From: Perca fluviatilis
Lineage: Eukaryota; Chordata; Actinopteri; Perciformes; Percidae
Direction of reading: 5' to 3'
Length of the DNA stretch: 64,000 nt
NCBI RefSeq assembly: GCF_010015445.1
Contig: NC_053128.1
Location: forward strand, 13,432,184-13,496,183
Each line of letters begins with the position of its first letter. Within the stretch, counting starts at the first letter, position 1. Positions 28,089 to 41,842 of this stretch are shown piece after piece. Under the pieces are notes generated by a model. That model was not told the DNA's origin. It did no database searches and was given only the letters and a program-made list of their open reading frames with translations. A program made the translations under genes and the position numbers.

Positions 28089-28190
28089 CCAAGCACGGGC
28101 CGCAGCGATTGGATCGGGTGACGTCACAATAGAGAGATGAGAGGGCATCATAGGGTATAAAAGGCAGGTAGAGTATTTTAAAAGCTAATC
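28089..28190 (+). promoter_or_regulatory. TATA and CRE promoter-like block, divergent from skor2
   Basis: On the plus strand there is an inverted CCAAT box (GATTGG, 28107-28112), a perfect CRE (TGACGTCA, 28119-28126) and a TATA box (TATAAAAG, 28156-28163), in promoter order and at the end of a GC-rich stretch. The predicted start would be near 28188, about 2.4 kb upstream of skor2 and pointing away from it. No coding exon was recognised downstream. Confidence 0.45.
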
Positions 28191-28873
28191 ATTTTCTGAA
28201 CGAAAAATCCCTGTCGGCAAATATTTATATAATGTTGGCCTAATATCTTATACAAACTTTAGTGTTGAGTTTATAGCCTATATGAATTTCTTAGTGTTTA
28301 TATTTTCAATGTTGTCAGTAAAGGTTAACTTAAGGGTTAGTCAAGTTCGACCTTTAGCCGATTTAAAAAAAAAAGAAGTATTTAAGCATATTTGGAAATT
28401 TGCTGCAGAGCTATGCTGTAGGCTATATGTGTAAAATATTGTTGGTGTATCTTTTTTATTTATTTGTTTGCAGGGAAACGTTGATAGGCTACTCTGTATC
28501 AGCAATGTTCCATTGTAATAATAAAAAGCTAATGAACTAGGTGCATGGCTACACTGACACCTCTTATGAAATGTAATTCCCCGTGTCTTTAAACGACAAT
28601 AATGAAACATTCTTTTGGAAAGAGCGTAATGATGCACAACGTTCTCTCTGCCTGAGAACGATGTCTCTGACATGTTATCAAAAGCGGAGCATGTCTAAAC
28701 CATGTGAAGCAGGAGGAAAAGGCTTATTGGAATACAATAGCGCTATTAGCCCCTTTGGAATACATTTCACTATATTTTTCTTTTCATAATGCATTAGCCC
28801 GTCGCCCTACTGAGAAATTAATCATGCGTTTAAAAAAAGAATTGCTTGTGTGACCTCGAAGGGTCAAAGCAGG

Positions 28874-28878
<5 letters not shown>

Positions 28879-28954
<76 letters not shown>
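28879..28954. repeat. (AG)n microsatellite
   Basis: About 38 uninterrupted AG units. Confidence 0.97.
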
Positions 28955-28956
<2 letters not shown>

Positions 28957-30264
28957 CCAAACATAATAAATTAAGAGCTACAACACTAAGTGAGCTTGAG
29001 ACATTTAACATCAAATCTGTCAATAAATGAAACCTGCCCCGGGTGAGTGATTACCATATTGAAATGCATCACCACCTTTTCTCAAAACGCACTGGAGCCA
29101 GCCTGAATCACCAAAAGCACCGGTTTCATTTCTTATCAAAAATTTCCAAAATATAATTTGATTTAACTGTTTAATCATGTGATTGCTTTGTTAAAACAAA
29201 AAGTATATTTTACTAGGCTACTACTACTACTGTCTTTACGGCCTCACTCCAAATTGTTCAGATTGTTTTTTTACATTTAAAAGTGAGACAATAATAATAA
29301 TAAAAAAAAAAAATCACAAATCGGTATTTAACCATGTGCCAACATATTCCAGCCAATCCTGTTACAAGCCCACAAGTGCTTGTATTAATTTATTGTGGAT
29401 TTAAAGGCAGATGTAGGCTACAATATGGTGCACAGTCGCCCTGCATGCCCCACTTTTAATCCTTACTTAATGCCGCACATCTTTTACTGAATGGGAGTCT
29501 TTTCTGTTTTCTGTCTGTTCATCTGCAGCGAAGATTTACTGTGCATTACAATTAACACGCATCATATATTAATTGGGCAAAAATAATACTGACGATTATT
29601 GACGTTGTTTTTTTTTTAAGTCCGCCCATTCCCCTTGAGGTAAAAAAAAAGGATTGTGGATTTGAACAGGGAAGTGGTTTGTGGGCGCGTGCGTGTGCGC
29701 GTTCCGCTGTGCCATCATGCAAGCATCACTCTCCCCCGTTATGTTACATGTGTTTTATTGCAGTAGGTTATACACAAATTATACACAAATTATACACAAA
29801 TAGACGTCTCGTTTTTGTTCTATTCACACTATTACTCTTTATTAAATGTACACATGTAGGAATATAACAGATTATTATGAGGCTACATTGACAAACTATA
29901 GCCTATTTAAGCCAATGGGCCGCTCTATAAAATCAAGACGTCTACAACCGTTTCCCCCACCCTGCATTATAACATTTTGCTAAATTTTCGTTGTATTTCT
30001 AATATATATATTTTTTTAATGTCACTAGCATATATCCATACCACAAGTAACATGTAAGCCTTCCGGTCTAATTAAGCTTTTATTTGTCATGTTTCTATTT
30101 TTACAGTGTTCCCATGCCAAGAGAGAGGCAGCCCTGTGAACGATGCTTAGTTTGTTAGATGTGAGCTCGCCTGAGGCGGTTGTACCAATTAGCACGGCAG
30201 ACCAACCACTAAAGATTCCCATATTTCATAGAAGATCTGGAACATTAGCCAGAGTGAATTATTG

Positions 30265-30351
<87 letters not shown>

Positions 30352-31894
30352 TTTACAAAAACAAACACGCGATGCAATGCTTAGAGAGCTTACAGTGTCT
30401 TTGTCAACCATGAATGGATTAAAGGCCTTAACTTGTTGTAATTGAATGCATAGGCCCCATAGGAGTTCATTCATTTGTTTTTATTGCTTTTTTTATTCAA
30501 GAGAAAATAATATTTCCCCCCCCCCTCAAGTTGATGCATAATAATTAATTTGACCATAATGTGATGAATGTAACTGGGAGGCCAAATATTTAAGCACCTT
30601 TTGTTTTTTTAATCCCTCTAATGACTTCAGAATCAAGACAGTAGATCAGATTTCTGTTTGGTGTGAGCTGTTAATGCAGGGGTGTGAGTGTTGCTGTTTC
30701 CTATCCAACTATAAAAAAAATAATGGTGAATAGGTGTTGCATAATGACGCCATACAAGACAAAATAAGTAAAAACTTGCTGTGAGAACCAGAGAAACAAA
30801 ACCTAAAATTGTAAAACTGAAGATGTTTATCAGCTTAGAAAGACACAAAATCACCACAGTAACATCAAAGAAATATAATCGATAACAGAGAAGTTAACTG
30901 TAAGTCCCTATAGGAATATTACAGAAATCCTCTCATTGGCCAGACGTGTACAGACTGATTGCAAGTTATTGTGAGAGTATGTTAACAATTCAACAACCAA
31001 ATCTGTAACTCCAGAGATGCCTGTCTGCAACAAAATATCCTTTTGAAAAAAACATCTTCCTCAATTTAATTAAACTAACTCCACTTTAATACAGACAAAT
31101 CTTCCTCTGAGACAGCAACTGGTAATCTATGTCTCTGCACACAGTGTAAGCAGAGCAGACCAGTAAAATACAGTACATTGTGTTGAAACATACTCCAAAT
31201 AAACCATATTATCTTTGTTCATATGCAGACATGTAAATCCTCATGTTGATTCATATTTTGGTCATAATATTTGAGTATTCAGCATTTCACCCTAAGACAC
31301 GCAGATGCAATCAGAGGGGTCAAAGGTCAAAAACAACCAGTATAACCATATAATACAGTACAGCTTTAGGAAGTTATAGTGCGAATATCGTACATTTAGT
31401 GAGTTTATGGGGACCTTGTTGCACTCTGTGGTAGTTTTATCTCCTACGATTCCTTTGATATTCCTATAATACACAATCAATATTGTGTTTTTACACTATT
31501 GTTTTAATATCCCATGGTATCACTTTATGTTTCCCATAATCACTTTTGATTTTGCTGTGACATTTGGACCCTTTACCCGTTCACCATGGGATCACTGTGG
31601 TTGCATTTCATGGGTGATTTTGTACAGGACTGAGTACATTCAGAGCTGCTGGGAGATGCAACTTTACTTACTGAACGATCCGCTTTCGTAATTAAAGGCT
31701 TGCTTGACTTTTAATGACCCCTGAACACAAGCAAACTTGTGGAAGTTATTCTAAGTGGAATGAGGAATGAGACGTTAACAGTGAACACTGAGCTGAAGCC
31801 AATTAGCTCCAGTGCAGACAGACTGCTGGGCGCTACAGTGCACTTTTAAGGCAAGCAGAGTGCCTACAAGGTCAGAGGGGGCTGGGTTACAGGC

Positions 31895-31927
<33 letters not shown>

Positions 31928-33209
31928 GCGTGTGTGTGTGTGTGTGTGAGGATAGCACACGACATGCATAAAGTTATTTGGAGTATGCAAACATTCAACA
32001 TAATTGCTTTAATTCTTAAAGCATGTCCTACAAAAGTGAGTAGAAGTGAAGAATGTGTTTTTTTATTTGTTTTTCTTTTATAGCTACTGCATTTATTTGC
32101 TTCATTTTAGTGTGTGTGTGTATATTGGCATGATGTGATGTTTATCCAATTTTGCTAAATGTGTTAAAGATATTTGTCTTATATACCGGGACCAGCAAGC
32201 TGATCCACACACGAGTTTCCCAATTTCCACCACAGATAAACAATTTAACTACAAAAGCATTACCGATACCAGCTTTTAAAAGTTGATTGACATGGCAACC
32301 CCGTTCCAGTGAGTAATTGTTTGGCTTTATTTCGTGGTCAAAGATTCATTACCATCTCTAATGGATTGGAGAGGCAAGAGCATTCTCGACACTTTCTTGT
32401 TTCTATGTTCAAGTGCTTGTGGGAAAGCTCTGCCTTCAATCCTAGCCGGGAAATCTATTAAAACCCTTAAAAACGTTTCCACTACATCGACTGCTCTATG
32501 AGTGTGTATGTGACACACACTTGGAAAAAGTTACTGTACACCCGTCTCATTCATACAATACTGTTTCTCGTGTCAACCCTTGTACGCCTAATTATGCTTA
32601 ACAGAATTATAAAACACTATTTCTTTTATCAGGTTTGGTAAAGGGAGGAAAAGAGACAGAGATCATAGGCAAGCAACAACACTGTATAAGACTATTATCT
32701 CTCGTCCAAGAAAATCATTCCGTTCTCCGCGGGGTGTCAAAGCGACACATCTCGGCGGGGAGAAGACTAACGGAGATGATCTCACAGTATCGCGGCTTAA
32801 TTTTCTTTACTGGGGAATATTCGGCAGTAATGTAACTTAAATAGGCCATTGTGGAGCAAACTGCATCGTTTTATATGGGACATAAAATCATGGAAACTCA
32901 CCAAAAAGGAAGATTGGCACTTAGGCCTGCACAATGCGTTAAAATGGATTCTGAATGAATTACCACAAATGTCGTCCCATAAGGCCTGTACTCAGTATTT
33001 TCTCACTTTGTGTGTGTGTGTGTGTGCGTGTGTTTGTGTGGAAGCTTGTTTTGCAACAAAAACTTCAGTTACTCAGTGTTATTAACTTTGTACACATATG
33101 TAAGGAGATTCCTAAATGATATTAGCACATTTAAAAAGAAAAGGCATGATTAATGGCATGAAAGCAATTATGTGTTTCCTTGTGTTTGCACATTTACATT
33201 TTATTGGAG
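28955..33209. other. Intergenic desert
   Basis: Mostly unique AT-rich DNA with microsatellites at 30265-30348 and (TG)n at 31896-31948. Bases 32560-32850 are mixed-composition unique sequence. No gene recognised. Confidence 0.55.
30265..30348. repeat. (A)n(AT)n microsatellite
   Basis: About 17 A followed by about 34 AT units. Confidence 0.97.
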
Positions 33210-33379
33210 TTCATGTGCAGCAACCGAAAGATAGGGGGTTGAGTGTGGTGCTCAAGGGTACATCAGCAGCACACGTTCTGGCTGCTGCTGGGATTGAACT
33301 CACAACCTGTTGGTAACAGAATGGCTTCAGTTTCAGCCTTAGCAAATCAAGAGAGGCAGCATGAATCTGACCAATGTGC

Positions 33380-34210
33380 AATTCATGGCCAGAAGTATGT
33401 ACACACCTCGTGTTCACATAAATGTGCTTTGGGTCTGGAGGTGCTTTTCATTATTCATTATTCCCATTCTTTCAATTAAGAAATATATTACTGCTGCAGT
33501 ATCTAATGTTATTTTAGTGCACTCTCAGCTTTGGGGGAAGGTCCTTTACTGTTTCAACATGACAGTGACCCGGTGCACAAAGCAAGGTCCATAAATCAGA
33601 TGGTTTACAGAGTTTGGTGTGGAAGAATTTCCAGAAGAACAATCAGCAAATGTCCTCCAAACAAAACAACGATATAGGTTGTTTATTCCTACCCTCTAAA
33701 ATTAGCGACTCTATGGTCGCAGGAAATACGACCCACAGGAGCATTTTCCATCCTCATATCTTAACCACAGAATGGAACGCTCAAGGTTTTAAACAAGTCA
33801 TTAATGTCAAAGTTTGGTTAGGTTTAGGCACAAAAACGACATACATGTAGTTAGGCATAGTTTGGTATGGGTTAAAATCATGGACATTTCTTCTGTATCT
33901 TTACTTCCGCTTACAAATATGAAGCACAACATGACGTAGTTCCATTTAGTAAAAAAAGAAAAAACTCACTGTCTAAGTTTATTTTCAAACAGGACTTGAA
34001 CCTGGGTGAAAGTCCTGTGTTTGTTTGCCCCAAACATCCATCCGGTATTTGCCGCTATTATACTTCATTACGTTACTTCCTGCTTTGCTCCTGTCATAAT
34101 TACTATGGCCACTACTGTAAATATGAGTCACAATGGCTATTGGAACATACAACTTATGGGGCCATTTTTCAAGGTTCACGTGCCCACATACTTTTGGCCA
34201 TGTAGTTCAT
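33380..34210 (+). mobile_element. Tc1-like transposon remnant with internal insertion
   Basis: The ends are ATGGCCAGAAGTATGTACAC and ACATACTTTTGGCCATGTAG, the inverted ends of a Tc1/mariner family common in fish. Near 33535-33605 one frame reads GPLLFQHDSDPVHKARSINQ, a Tc1 transposase motif containing the second catalytic Asp region. Bases about 33705-34115 are a second repeat family inserted in it (compare 40889-41150). Transposase is decayed. Confidence 0.7.
33705..34115. repeat. Interspersed repeat, copy 1 (inside the Tc1 remnant)
   Basis: Contains GGTTAGGTTTAGGCACAAAA and CTGGGTGAAAGTCCTGTGTT. Motifs are shared in the same orientation with 40889-41150. No coding capacity seen; class unknown. 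Confidence 0.6.
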
Positions 34211-36134
34211 GCTGTACGCAAGTTAGTCCATACGCATTACACTACACATGTGATGCATTTATGTGTCTGGGCTTTCCGCTTTCCCATGTTTCTGACTTGT
34301 CAGTCCATCTGCCCGAGTAAACAAGAGCTATGTTAATGTGAACGTTAAGGGCTCTATTAGTGCTGCAGACAGGAAGCGGAACAACCAGGGCTTTTTCTAT
34401 TCGTCTATTATTAATGAGGACAGCAGGTTAATCTACCGCTTAATCACCAGGCAGCATAGAGAGTAATGCAGAGACACAAGGATAGAGGTTGTGAATAAAA
34501 GGGAGTGAGTTGATTTTCCACAGAAAATCAAACAACGGAAGTGAAAGAGAGAGGAGGAAGAGAGGCATCGACCTCATCAACTATGATATCAATTAGCATG
34601 TGTTTGTCTGCAAATGTGGACGTGTAAAAACCTCTGTAATCGTCCCTGTGACGATTAGTTAAAACATGAGATCATCCCATTAGTGCACTGCTGCTGTCCA
34701 ATCCTGTGGTTATAGATGCCCGGGTTCATACAGTAACTGAAAACTGGAAACTCTTCCCTGAAAATATATATTATATTATTTCACATCTGTGTCTTTTTTC
34801 AGCTGTCCTGCTAAGAGGTAAATTTCTTCCCCCTACAAAAACATATGTTTGCAAATGACTTTTCAGTCCCATTATGATGGTTGTTTTTTGTGGTTCCTTT
34901 ATACATTGGTCATTCAAAATGGGATAGTTAAAGTATAGGTTTCTTCAGTTTTTAAAGTTATGGAGTGGAGAGAACATTTTTCCTTTCCCACAGGGGTAGG
35001 GCTAGATAGGGGTAGATTTCGGGAGGTTGTGACTGGAGGTCTGTGCACACTGTGAGACATTGAAGCCCATTGTGGGGTCCTTTTATGTGCTTGCAACCCC
35101 CCGATACTACCAGACACAAGCACATATAGTATACTATCTACTGCCTTTGAGTTTGCAGAGGTAAACATTGATCATTTTAAAATAATAGGTGAAAGACGAG
35201 AAAGAGTAGTGGCAGTGTATCTGTCTGTGTCAATGTATTACTGCATCAGCATGTTTTTTTTCACTATGTCAAGAAAAACATGCTTGAGTCCTAGCATTTA
35301 TGTGTGTGTGTATTTTTGTGTGTGCGTACCTGGTGTTTGTGTCATCACAGTGTCACATCAGTGCCCCCCCCCCACCACCACACCAGACAAGCTTTAATTG
35401 TGTAATCCTGTGATCCGGCTTGTAATCCCTACAAACATACAGTACAATATCTTAGATATCTGACAGATTATACAGTTGATCTCTATGTATTGTTTATGTG
35501 GTGTTGAAAAAGTAAAGTAGACAGAGAAAAATCTAATTCATTGGTCAACAACAGCTCACTGACATGACTTAACATCTACAAATACAAGTAGGATGCCAGC
35601 CATATATTACTATGCATTAGGATTTTGAAATTTGGTACATTTAGTTTGGTAATATATTTTTGCAAATAATCATCAATGTTAATGTGAATGAAACATAAAC
35701 ATGCTTCTGCTCATTAGAGAAAATAACTCACTCCATGCTCACTCCATGACATTGCAAAACACAAATTAAAAAACCAAATATGGAAACTGACACCAAACCG
35801 GTTGAATAGCAGTCTACTGAGAAGGCCCATCTCACACGTTTCACTGGCAATTAATGTTCAAACACAAAAAAAGCAACACTTTTATTTTTCAATTATTTGA
35901 TTTTTAATTATTTTATATTTGTGTTAAATGCAGTTCTGCTCAAGGGCTCGCCATTATAGATAGAGGCTGGCTTTCAAAGAGGGGCCACCGGGCAAAATGG
36001 TAAACAACAGAATTAAATGGTAATAATTATTGTTCCAGAAAATAATTATTGTTCAGCTGCCTATCTGCGCTGGTGTTTAAATAACAACACATATTGGCTG
36101 TCTTTTTTTTTTTTCTTCTTTTCTGTGAGACAAC

Positions 36135-36188
<54 letters not shown>

Positions 36189-37490
36189 CCTGCGAGTGGA
36201 TTAAGTTGAATCACATATGCAGGACACAGGCGCTCACAAGAGGCAAACACAATGAAACACACACACATGCAGCAGGAGATTAAAACGCAGAAGGTTTTTG
36301 CAGATAACAAATACAGCATATTATTTTATATATATAAAAATGTTCAACTTTTTATTGACCAAATGAATGCTCAAACTAAGTAATTACAAATTTTGATTAC
36401 TTTAAGTTACTTTCTAATTAGTTTGCTATATTTGTATGGCATTAAAGTATTTGAAACATGACAGATTTAAGAAATTTAAATGTGTGATAATGGACAGTTT
36501 TAAAAGACTTCAAAAGATAAAGAAAAATGTCCTTTTACATTTCCTACTGTCATTTTTTCCTCTGAACTAATCAAATCAAAACATACCTTTTTTCTTTGAC
36601 ACAACAACTTTTGCTCTTTCAAACAGGATCATACGCACCACATATGGGTGTATTTTACATCTGTATTGTTTTTGATGTGCTAATCCCCCACATTAAAACT
36701 CAGCATCAAAACAGCGTTTATCATTATTATTGTTATCATTATTCTGCCTGATCGCTTGCTAAATTACTGCTGATCCACCAATGCGTAAACACCCTTCTAC
36801 CACAGTGTGTGAACTAAAGGATTAGCAACAGGGCTGATATAGACATTCGGGGATATGTGACACTGATCTGACAGCGCTATGATGACAGAAATGTGAGTCT
36901 TTATTGTTTTTGATGGGGATATCCAAACAAGCTTGAGTCCCATGTGCAATAAACACACACATAAGTACATACAAAAACACACTGGGCCTTTTTAATACAG
37001 CCACAAACATTAGATGCTACAAGATGTTTTTCTGTCTCTTTGTGGTGGATTATTTTTCTCTCAACATTAATGTTATCTATTTTTCTCTCCACATTAATGT
37101 TCTCTATTTTTCACAACCCAATGACAGATGTTATAAATACAGGAGAATTTTTTTTTTTTAATACCAACATTGGACACCTACTGAGATTCATTAATATATA
37201 GTTCATTATCGTTATATAATAGCATGACACATTTTTTGACTTTGAGTACATTTGAGAGTGATAATCAGGGCAGTTAAATATTTGTATACATTACCATATA
37301 TCGGAATGGAGTTAGTTGTAAAGCTGTGTCACATTGGTGTTGAATTTAAATTTGGAATTTGAGCAGTCAGTGCATCAGCCACATTACACAGTAAAACGTC
37401 TTGCCAAAAAGTTTTTACAAGTTGACATATACGATTGCAATAAATGACAATCTATGACCTAATGTCAAATAAATGTATCCATATAGCCCA
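34211..37490. other. Intergenic desert with microsatellites
   Basis: Unique sequence at 34340-34720 and AT-rich DNA beyond it. (GT)n at 36135-36186. No gene recognised. Confidence 0.55.
36135..36186. repeat. (GT)n microsatellite
   Basis: About 24 GT units. Confidence 0.97.
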
Positions 37491-37499
37491 AAATCATAA

Positions 37500-38025
37500 A
37501 TCACAACCTGTATAACATATAGTGGTGTGGCCCTGGCTTCGACAATATCAGTCTGTTCGCTAATTGGTCCACCAATTTGGTACGGACTGAGATGGCTCAA
37601 CAACTGTTGATTTTTTTTTATGACATTTTGTCCAAATATTCATGGTCGCGAGAGGATAAATCCTAATAACTTTGGTGATCCTCTGACTTTTCCTTAAAGT
37701 CTTCGCTTATTCAATGAAACAGCTTGGCATCTACCAGATAGATTGGCACAAAGAGCAACATTTTTAATAACTATTGGATGGGATTGCCATGAACTTTGGT
37801 ACAGATATTGATGTTTAAACTGTCCAGTAAACTAAACTACAGATATTACCATTAGCCTTAACTAAGATGGTGAACCTGCTAAATATAATCTAATAAACTT
37901 CTGCATGTTAGCACTGTCACTGTGACCATGTTAGAATGCTAATGTTAGCATTTAGCTCAAAGAACAGCTGCGTCTACAGTAAGTACAGCCTCACAGAGCC
38001 ACTAGCATTGCTGTAGACTCTTGTT
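37500..38025. repeat. Teleost interspersed repeat
   Basis: Contains ordered signature phrases of a common fish repeat: GATAAATCCTAATAACTTTG, GATTGGCACAAAGAGCAAC, GGATTGCCATGAACTTTGGT, AATGCTAATGTTAGCATTTA and ACAGCCTCACAGAGCCACTA. Non-coding; class not certain. Confidence 0.7.
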
Positions 38026-39239
38026 CCCTACAAAATGCCAGAGAGATTGTAAAGTCTAAGTCAACTGTAAAAAACTTGACTAAGACATTATTGCTGCTTG
38101 TTGTCTGAATATACTGAAACAACAGCACTCTGTAAAGCGTACTCCTGAAAAGGAGGTCAATCTCTGAAATTGAATCTCTCTTAGGCCAACAACTTTTCCA
38201 CCAAGGCAATTCCACAGCCGGTTCTGAGCCGGTGCCTTATCTCAAACCAGTTCTTTGCGTTGTGAAAGCCAAAAAACTGTCTCTCGGTCAGGAAAACTGG
38301 TTCCAGAGCGGCACCAACAGTTTGCTGGTCTAGAACCAAGAACCGCTTACATCAGATGTGGAAAAGCAAACTCCAAAGGTCAAAGTTTAGACAGATTAAA
38401 CTCTACATAGTGAATAAGGAACGTAACTCCAATTCAACATATATTATCCTCTTTTGAATTAAAAAAAAACCTCACTCTTATCTGGAGAAACAAAGACAGC
38501 CAAAGTTTCTCATGTTCAAGCCATTATCAGTACAGGGTAATTTCCTCATCATTACATCTGAATGTATTAATGGAAGAACTGTTATTTTTGTGCAACACAC
38601 AGAGAGAAAAAAACGGCAACATGTTAATTTTACTGCCAGTTATCCTGAAATGGCCCTGCTGCCCTGAATTTCACTCTAAAACATGGATTAAATATAGCTG
38701 AGAGCATAAATATGTTTGTGTATTTGGAGTGTGTATTTGGTTTTATTAAATCCCCACTGCATATTACACTTACAGGGGCTCTGTGTGCTAAGAATCACAG
38801 AATGCAAAATTGACAGATGGGGCTATTTGGGTCTCCTTAAGTGCTCAGGGACACTCAACACTTTGGGTGGGTCTCTTGTCATCAGTCAAGATTTACTTAT
38901 TTTAAAAGGGAGTGTTATCAACCCCCGCCCTCCCCCCTCGCCACTCTCACTCACCCTCTCTTCCTCTGTGCAAAGAAATTAAGAGCAACATGTTGACTTC
39001 CAAATCTGAACATTAAAAACATATGCGATCCATTAGCATAGCCCAGATGCTGCGGCGATAATCCCAGGCCTTCTGCCATTCTGATTGGCCCAGAAGTTTA
39101 ATCATGAGAATGTTAATGTAGAGCATTAGAAATTTGAAAGTGCAGTGTGTGCTGGGAGCAGGAAGTGTAACACTTACAGACGTTTAAAAAGAACAAACAG
39201 ATTTAAACATAAAAAGTGGTATAGGTTAACATAGGATAC

Positions 39240-39958
39240 TGTACACACTCTATGGCCAAAAGTATGTGGACAGGTGTATATTTCTGTGTACGTTTGCTCT
39301 GTGACTGTTACCTATTGGTCATCATGTGCTCTCCATAATCAACAACCTGGCCATGTCCCTGCTTATTTCAAACAAGGTATTGTTCAACCACTGCTGCCCA
39401 AAAATTCAAGTCGTTTAGCGAAAATCTTAGTTTCTGACTGCACTCCACTGAAACTGATCAGAGTTTTCGAAGACATCTTAATGCATAGTGATACAAGGCA
39501 GTTGGAAGGTATCTCTGGGGAAAGCCCTGGAGAAGTTCTTCTCTCTGATAGAAGATAGTGTTTCAGTTGGTGGTGATAACTACGCCTCCTTATCTGATAC
39601 TCTATTTTGGTGTTCCCCAAGGTTCTGTCCTGGGGCCTATTCTGTTTGGAGATGGATAAGATTACTCAGTTTTGTTTCATCACATCTAGACTAGATTACA
39701 TGTTACATACCTGGATTGCTTACAAATGGGGAGAAAACTACAAAACCTTTGATCGAGTCCTCTACAACATCTCCAACATCAGTGACTGACCTCACTAATG
39801 CTCTTTAAGATAAATGGGAGCAAATCCCAGCAGCCAAGTTACAAAATATGGTGGAAAGCCTCCCCAGAAAGAAGACGGCTAATAGCACCCATGGTTTTGG
39901 AATGATATGTTAAACTATCACATATGGGTGTTCACATACTTTTGGCCATGTAGTATAT
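39240..39958 (+). mobile_element. Tc1-like element containing a LINE reverse-transcriptase fragment
   Basis: Inverted ends are CTATGGCCAAAAGTATGTGG and CACATACTTTTGGCCATGTA. The right part (about 39770-39960) resembles a Tc1 transposase C-terminal region (SVTDLTNAL, then KWEQIPAAKLQNMVESLP). The middle encodes GVPQGSVLGPILF at 39609-39647, a reverse-transcriptase motif of L2/Rex1-type LINEs, and a TSRLDY motif near 39685. The element is therefore a mosaic and inactive. Confidence 0.7.
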
Positions 39959-40888
39959 GTTTGTGTATACACTATAGATGTTTACTTGCAAATATCTACA
40001 CATACATGCCACATACTCAAACACGAGTACAGGAGAGAAATGCAAGGTCATGTGGTGCAAAATAATCTTTAGGCGATTTAAAATGGTATTTTTCAGACAC
40101 AGTTTTAAGATGATCCTCTGAGTATCTCTCTAAATGAACACTAATGTTTAATTCTCTCTCTCTCTCTCTCCTTTTTGCATCACGCTCTCTGATCCCAACC
40201 TGCTGGTAAACCTCTGAGTTGTATTTGAAATCCAGAGGCCACCAACAAGAGATTTAACTGAAAGTAGATCTTTAAATGTGTTGTCTGCTGGCCTTCTTAG
40301 GCATTTGGTAATGTATGCTAACATATTTGAAGCTGCAAAGGGAAGGAGCAGACAATTAAAAAGAATTATAAAACCTCTTATTGTCTTTTTCTTTAATGTT
40401 TATGATCTTATGCAAGATAATTCCAGTACTTTAACAGCACGGCAGGTTGTTTCAACAAATCTTTTCCATTGATAAGTGATTTCTACAGGAACCACATTTC
40501 TAGTATGCAAGTATAACGATTATGCTTAGTCTCATCCTGGCATTTGACACGCAGTGGTAGCATAATAAACATCTGAGTTGTATTTGAAACACAAAGGAGT
40601 CTTTCACTGCAGTGCTGTTCTGTACGGAGAAAAAAAAGTGGTCTAGTTAAGCAGATGTTGGTAAAAAAGATCAATTAACAGCCTACAGAAAATTAAATAT
40701 TACATAGACAGTTAACAGACACATTTGTTGGTGTGTTACTGGCTTCAACGTATCCACATACAATGGTTCTCCTGATATCCTAAGAAAAAGTGTGCACATT
40801 GTTTTGTGCTTTTTCCTACCTTTGTCCAGCAAAACGAGCGATCAGTGCACCTGGGCAAGCCCCTGCAGTGCAGATCCTGTTTAGGCAA

Positions 40889-41150
40889 CAAAACTACTTG
40901 GACAGGTTTAGGAAAAAATCGTGGTTTGGGTTACGTTTTTTATTTACGTTTGTTATGTAACTTACATACGTAAATTATGTAACAAAAGTCTGTTAAAAAA
41001 GTCAACGTTCACTTTCACACAGGACACGAACAGTGATCTACTGGGCAATAGTCCTGTTTGTTTGACCCATCCATTCACCCCGACATCCATCCTACGCAAA
41101 CTTTGTTGCTCTTTATACTATGTCACCTGACTTCCTCCTTAGAGGCAGCC
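40889..41150. repeat. Interspersed repeat, copy 2
   Basis: Shares GGTTTAGGAAAAAATCGTGG-type and AGTCCTGTTTGTTTGACCC-type phrases with the insert at 33705-34115. It has the order and orientation of that family. Class unknown. Confidence 0.6.
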
Positions 41151-41842
41151 CTGCACGCCTGTCTCATGATTATGTGTGTTATATACAAATTAAATAGTGC
41201 ATTACTTTCGAAAGTATAAGTAAGAAACATGGATGAGAAATGCCTGCATCTTTTGGCACATGTATACAGTTTTTAACCACTTGAACAAACTGGACAGCAT
41301 GAAGATTTCCTTGTAAATATTGTAAACACAAGTCATTAAAACAAGTAATTTTATAATGAAACATACCTTGTGAAGACAAACTTTTAGGTGGGATGTCAGA
41401 CTGCCAGGCTTTGAATCCTTCATTCCGGAGATGTGGGATTAGTCACATATGGCTAATGCAGATCACAGTTTTATAAGCCTCTGAGATTTATTTGAAATAT
41501 AAAGTTCATCCTTGGCCAAAAGGCCAAACATATTCTAAAAATAGCTGAGCTTTATTTAACATCTGCACCTATATTTTTGCATACATACATACGTACATCA
41601 TGCACAGTATACAGTATGTGTGGTGTGGAAATGTAATATTATCACACATCTTTATGAAATATTGAATCAAGTTGATGTCTTGTTTATTGCATTAATCAGA
41701 ACTTTATTAATTAAATGACAAAGATTTCATTCCGGATTATTTCTTAGTTGATTAATATATCTGAGAGTGAAATATTGCCTCATTAATACATATGTTTCCC
41801 TCAATGCTTTGCCCCCAATTACAAACCCCAGTTCATAAACAC

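Noticed and set aside
33232..33330. tRNA-like phrase GGGATTGAACTCACAACC considered as a tRNA gene or SINE head
   Set aside because: No cloverleaf or A-box could be assembled around it; it is more likely a fragment of an interspersed fish repeat.
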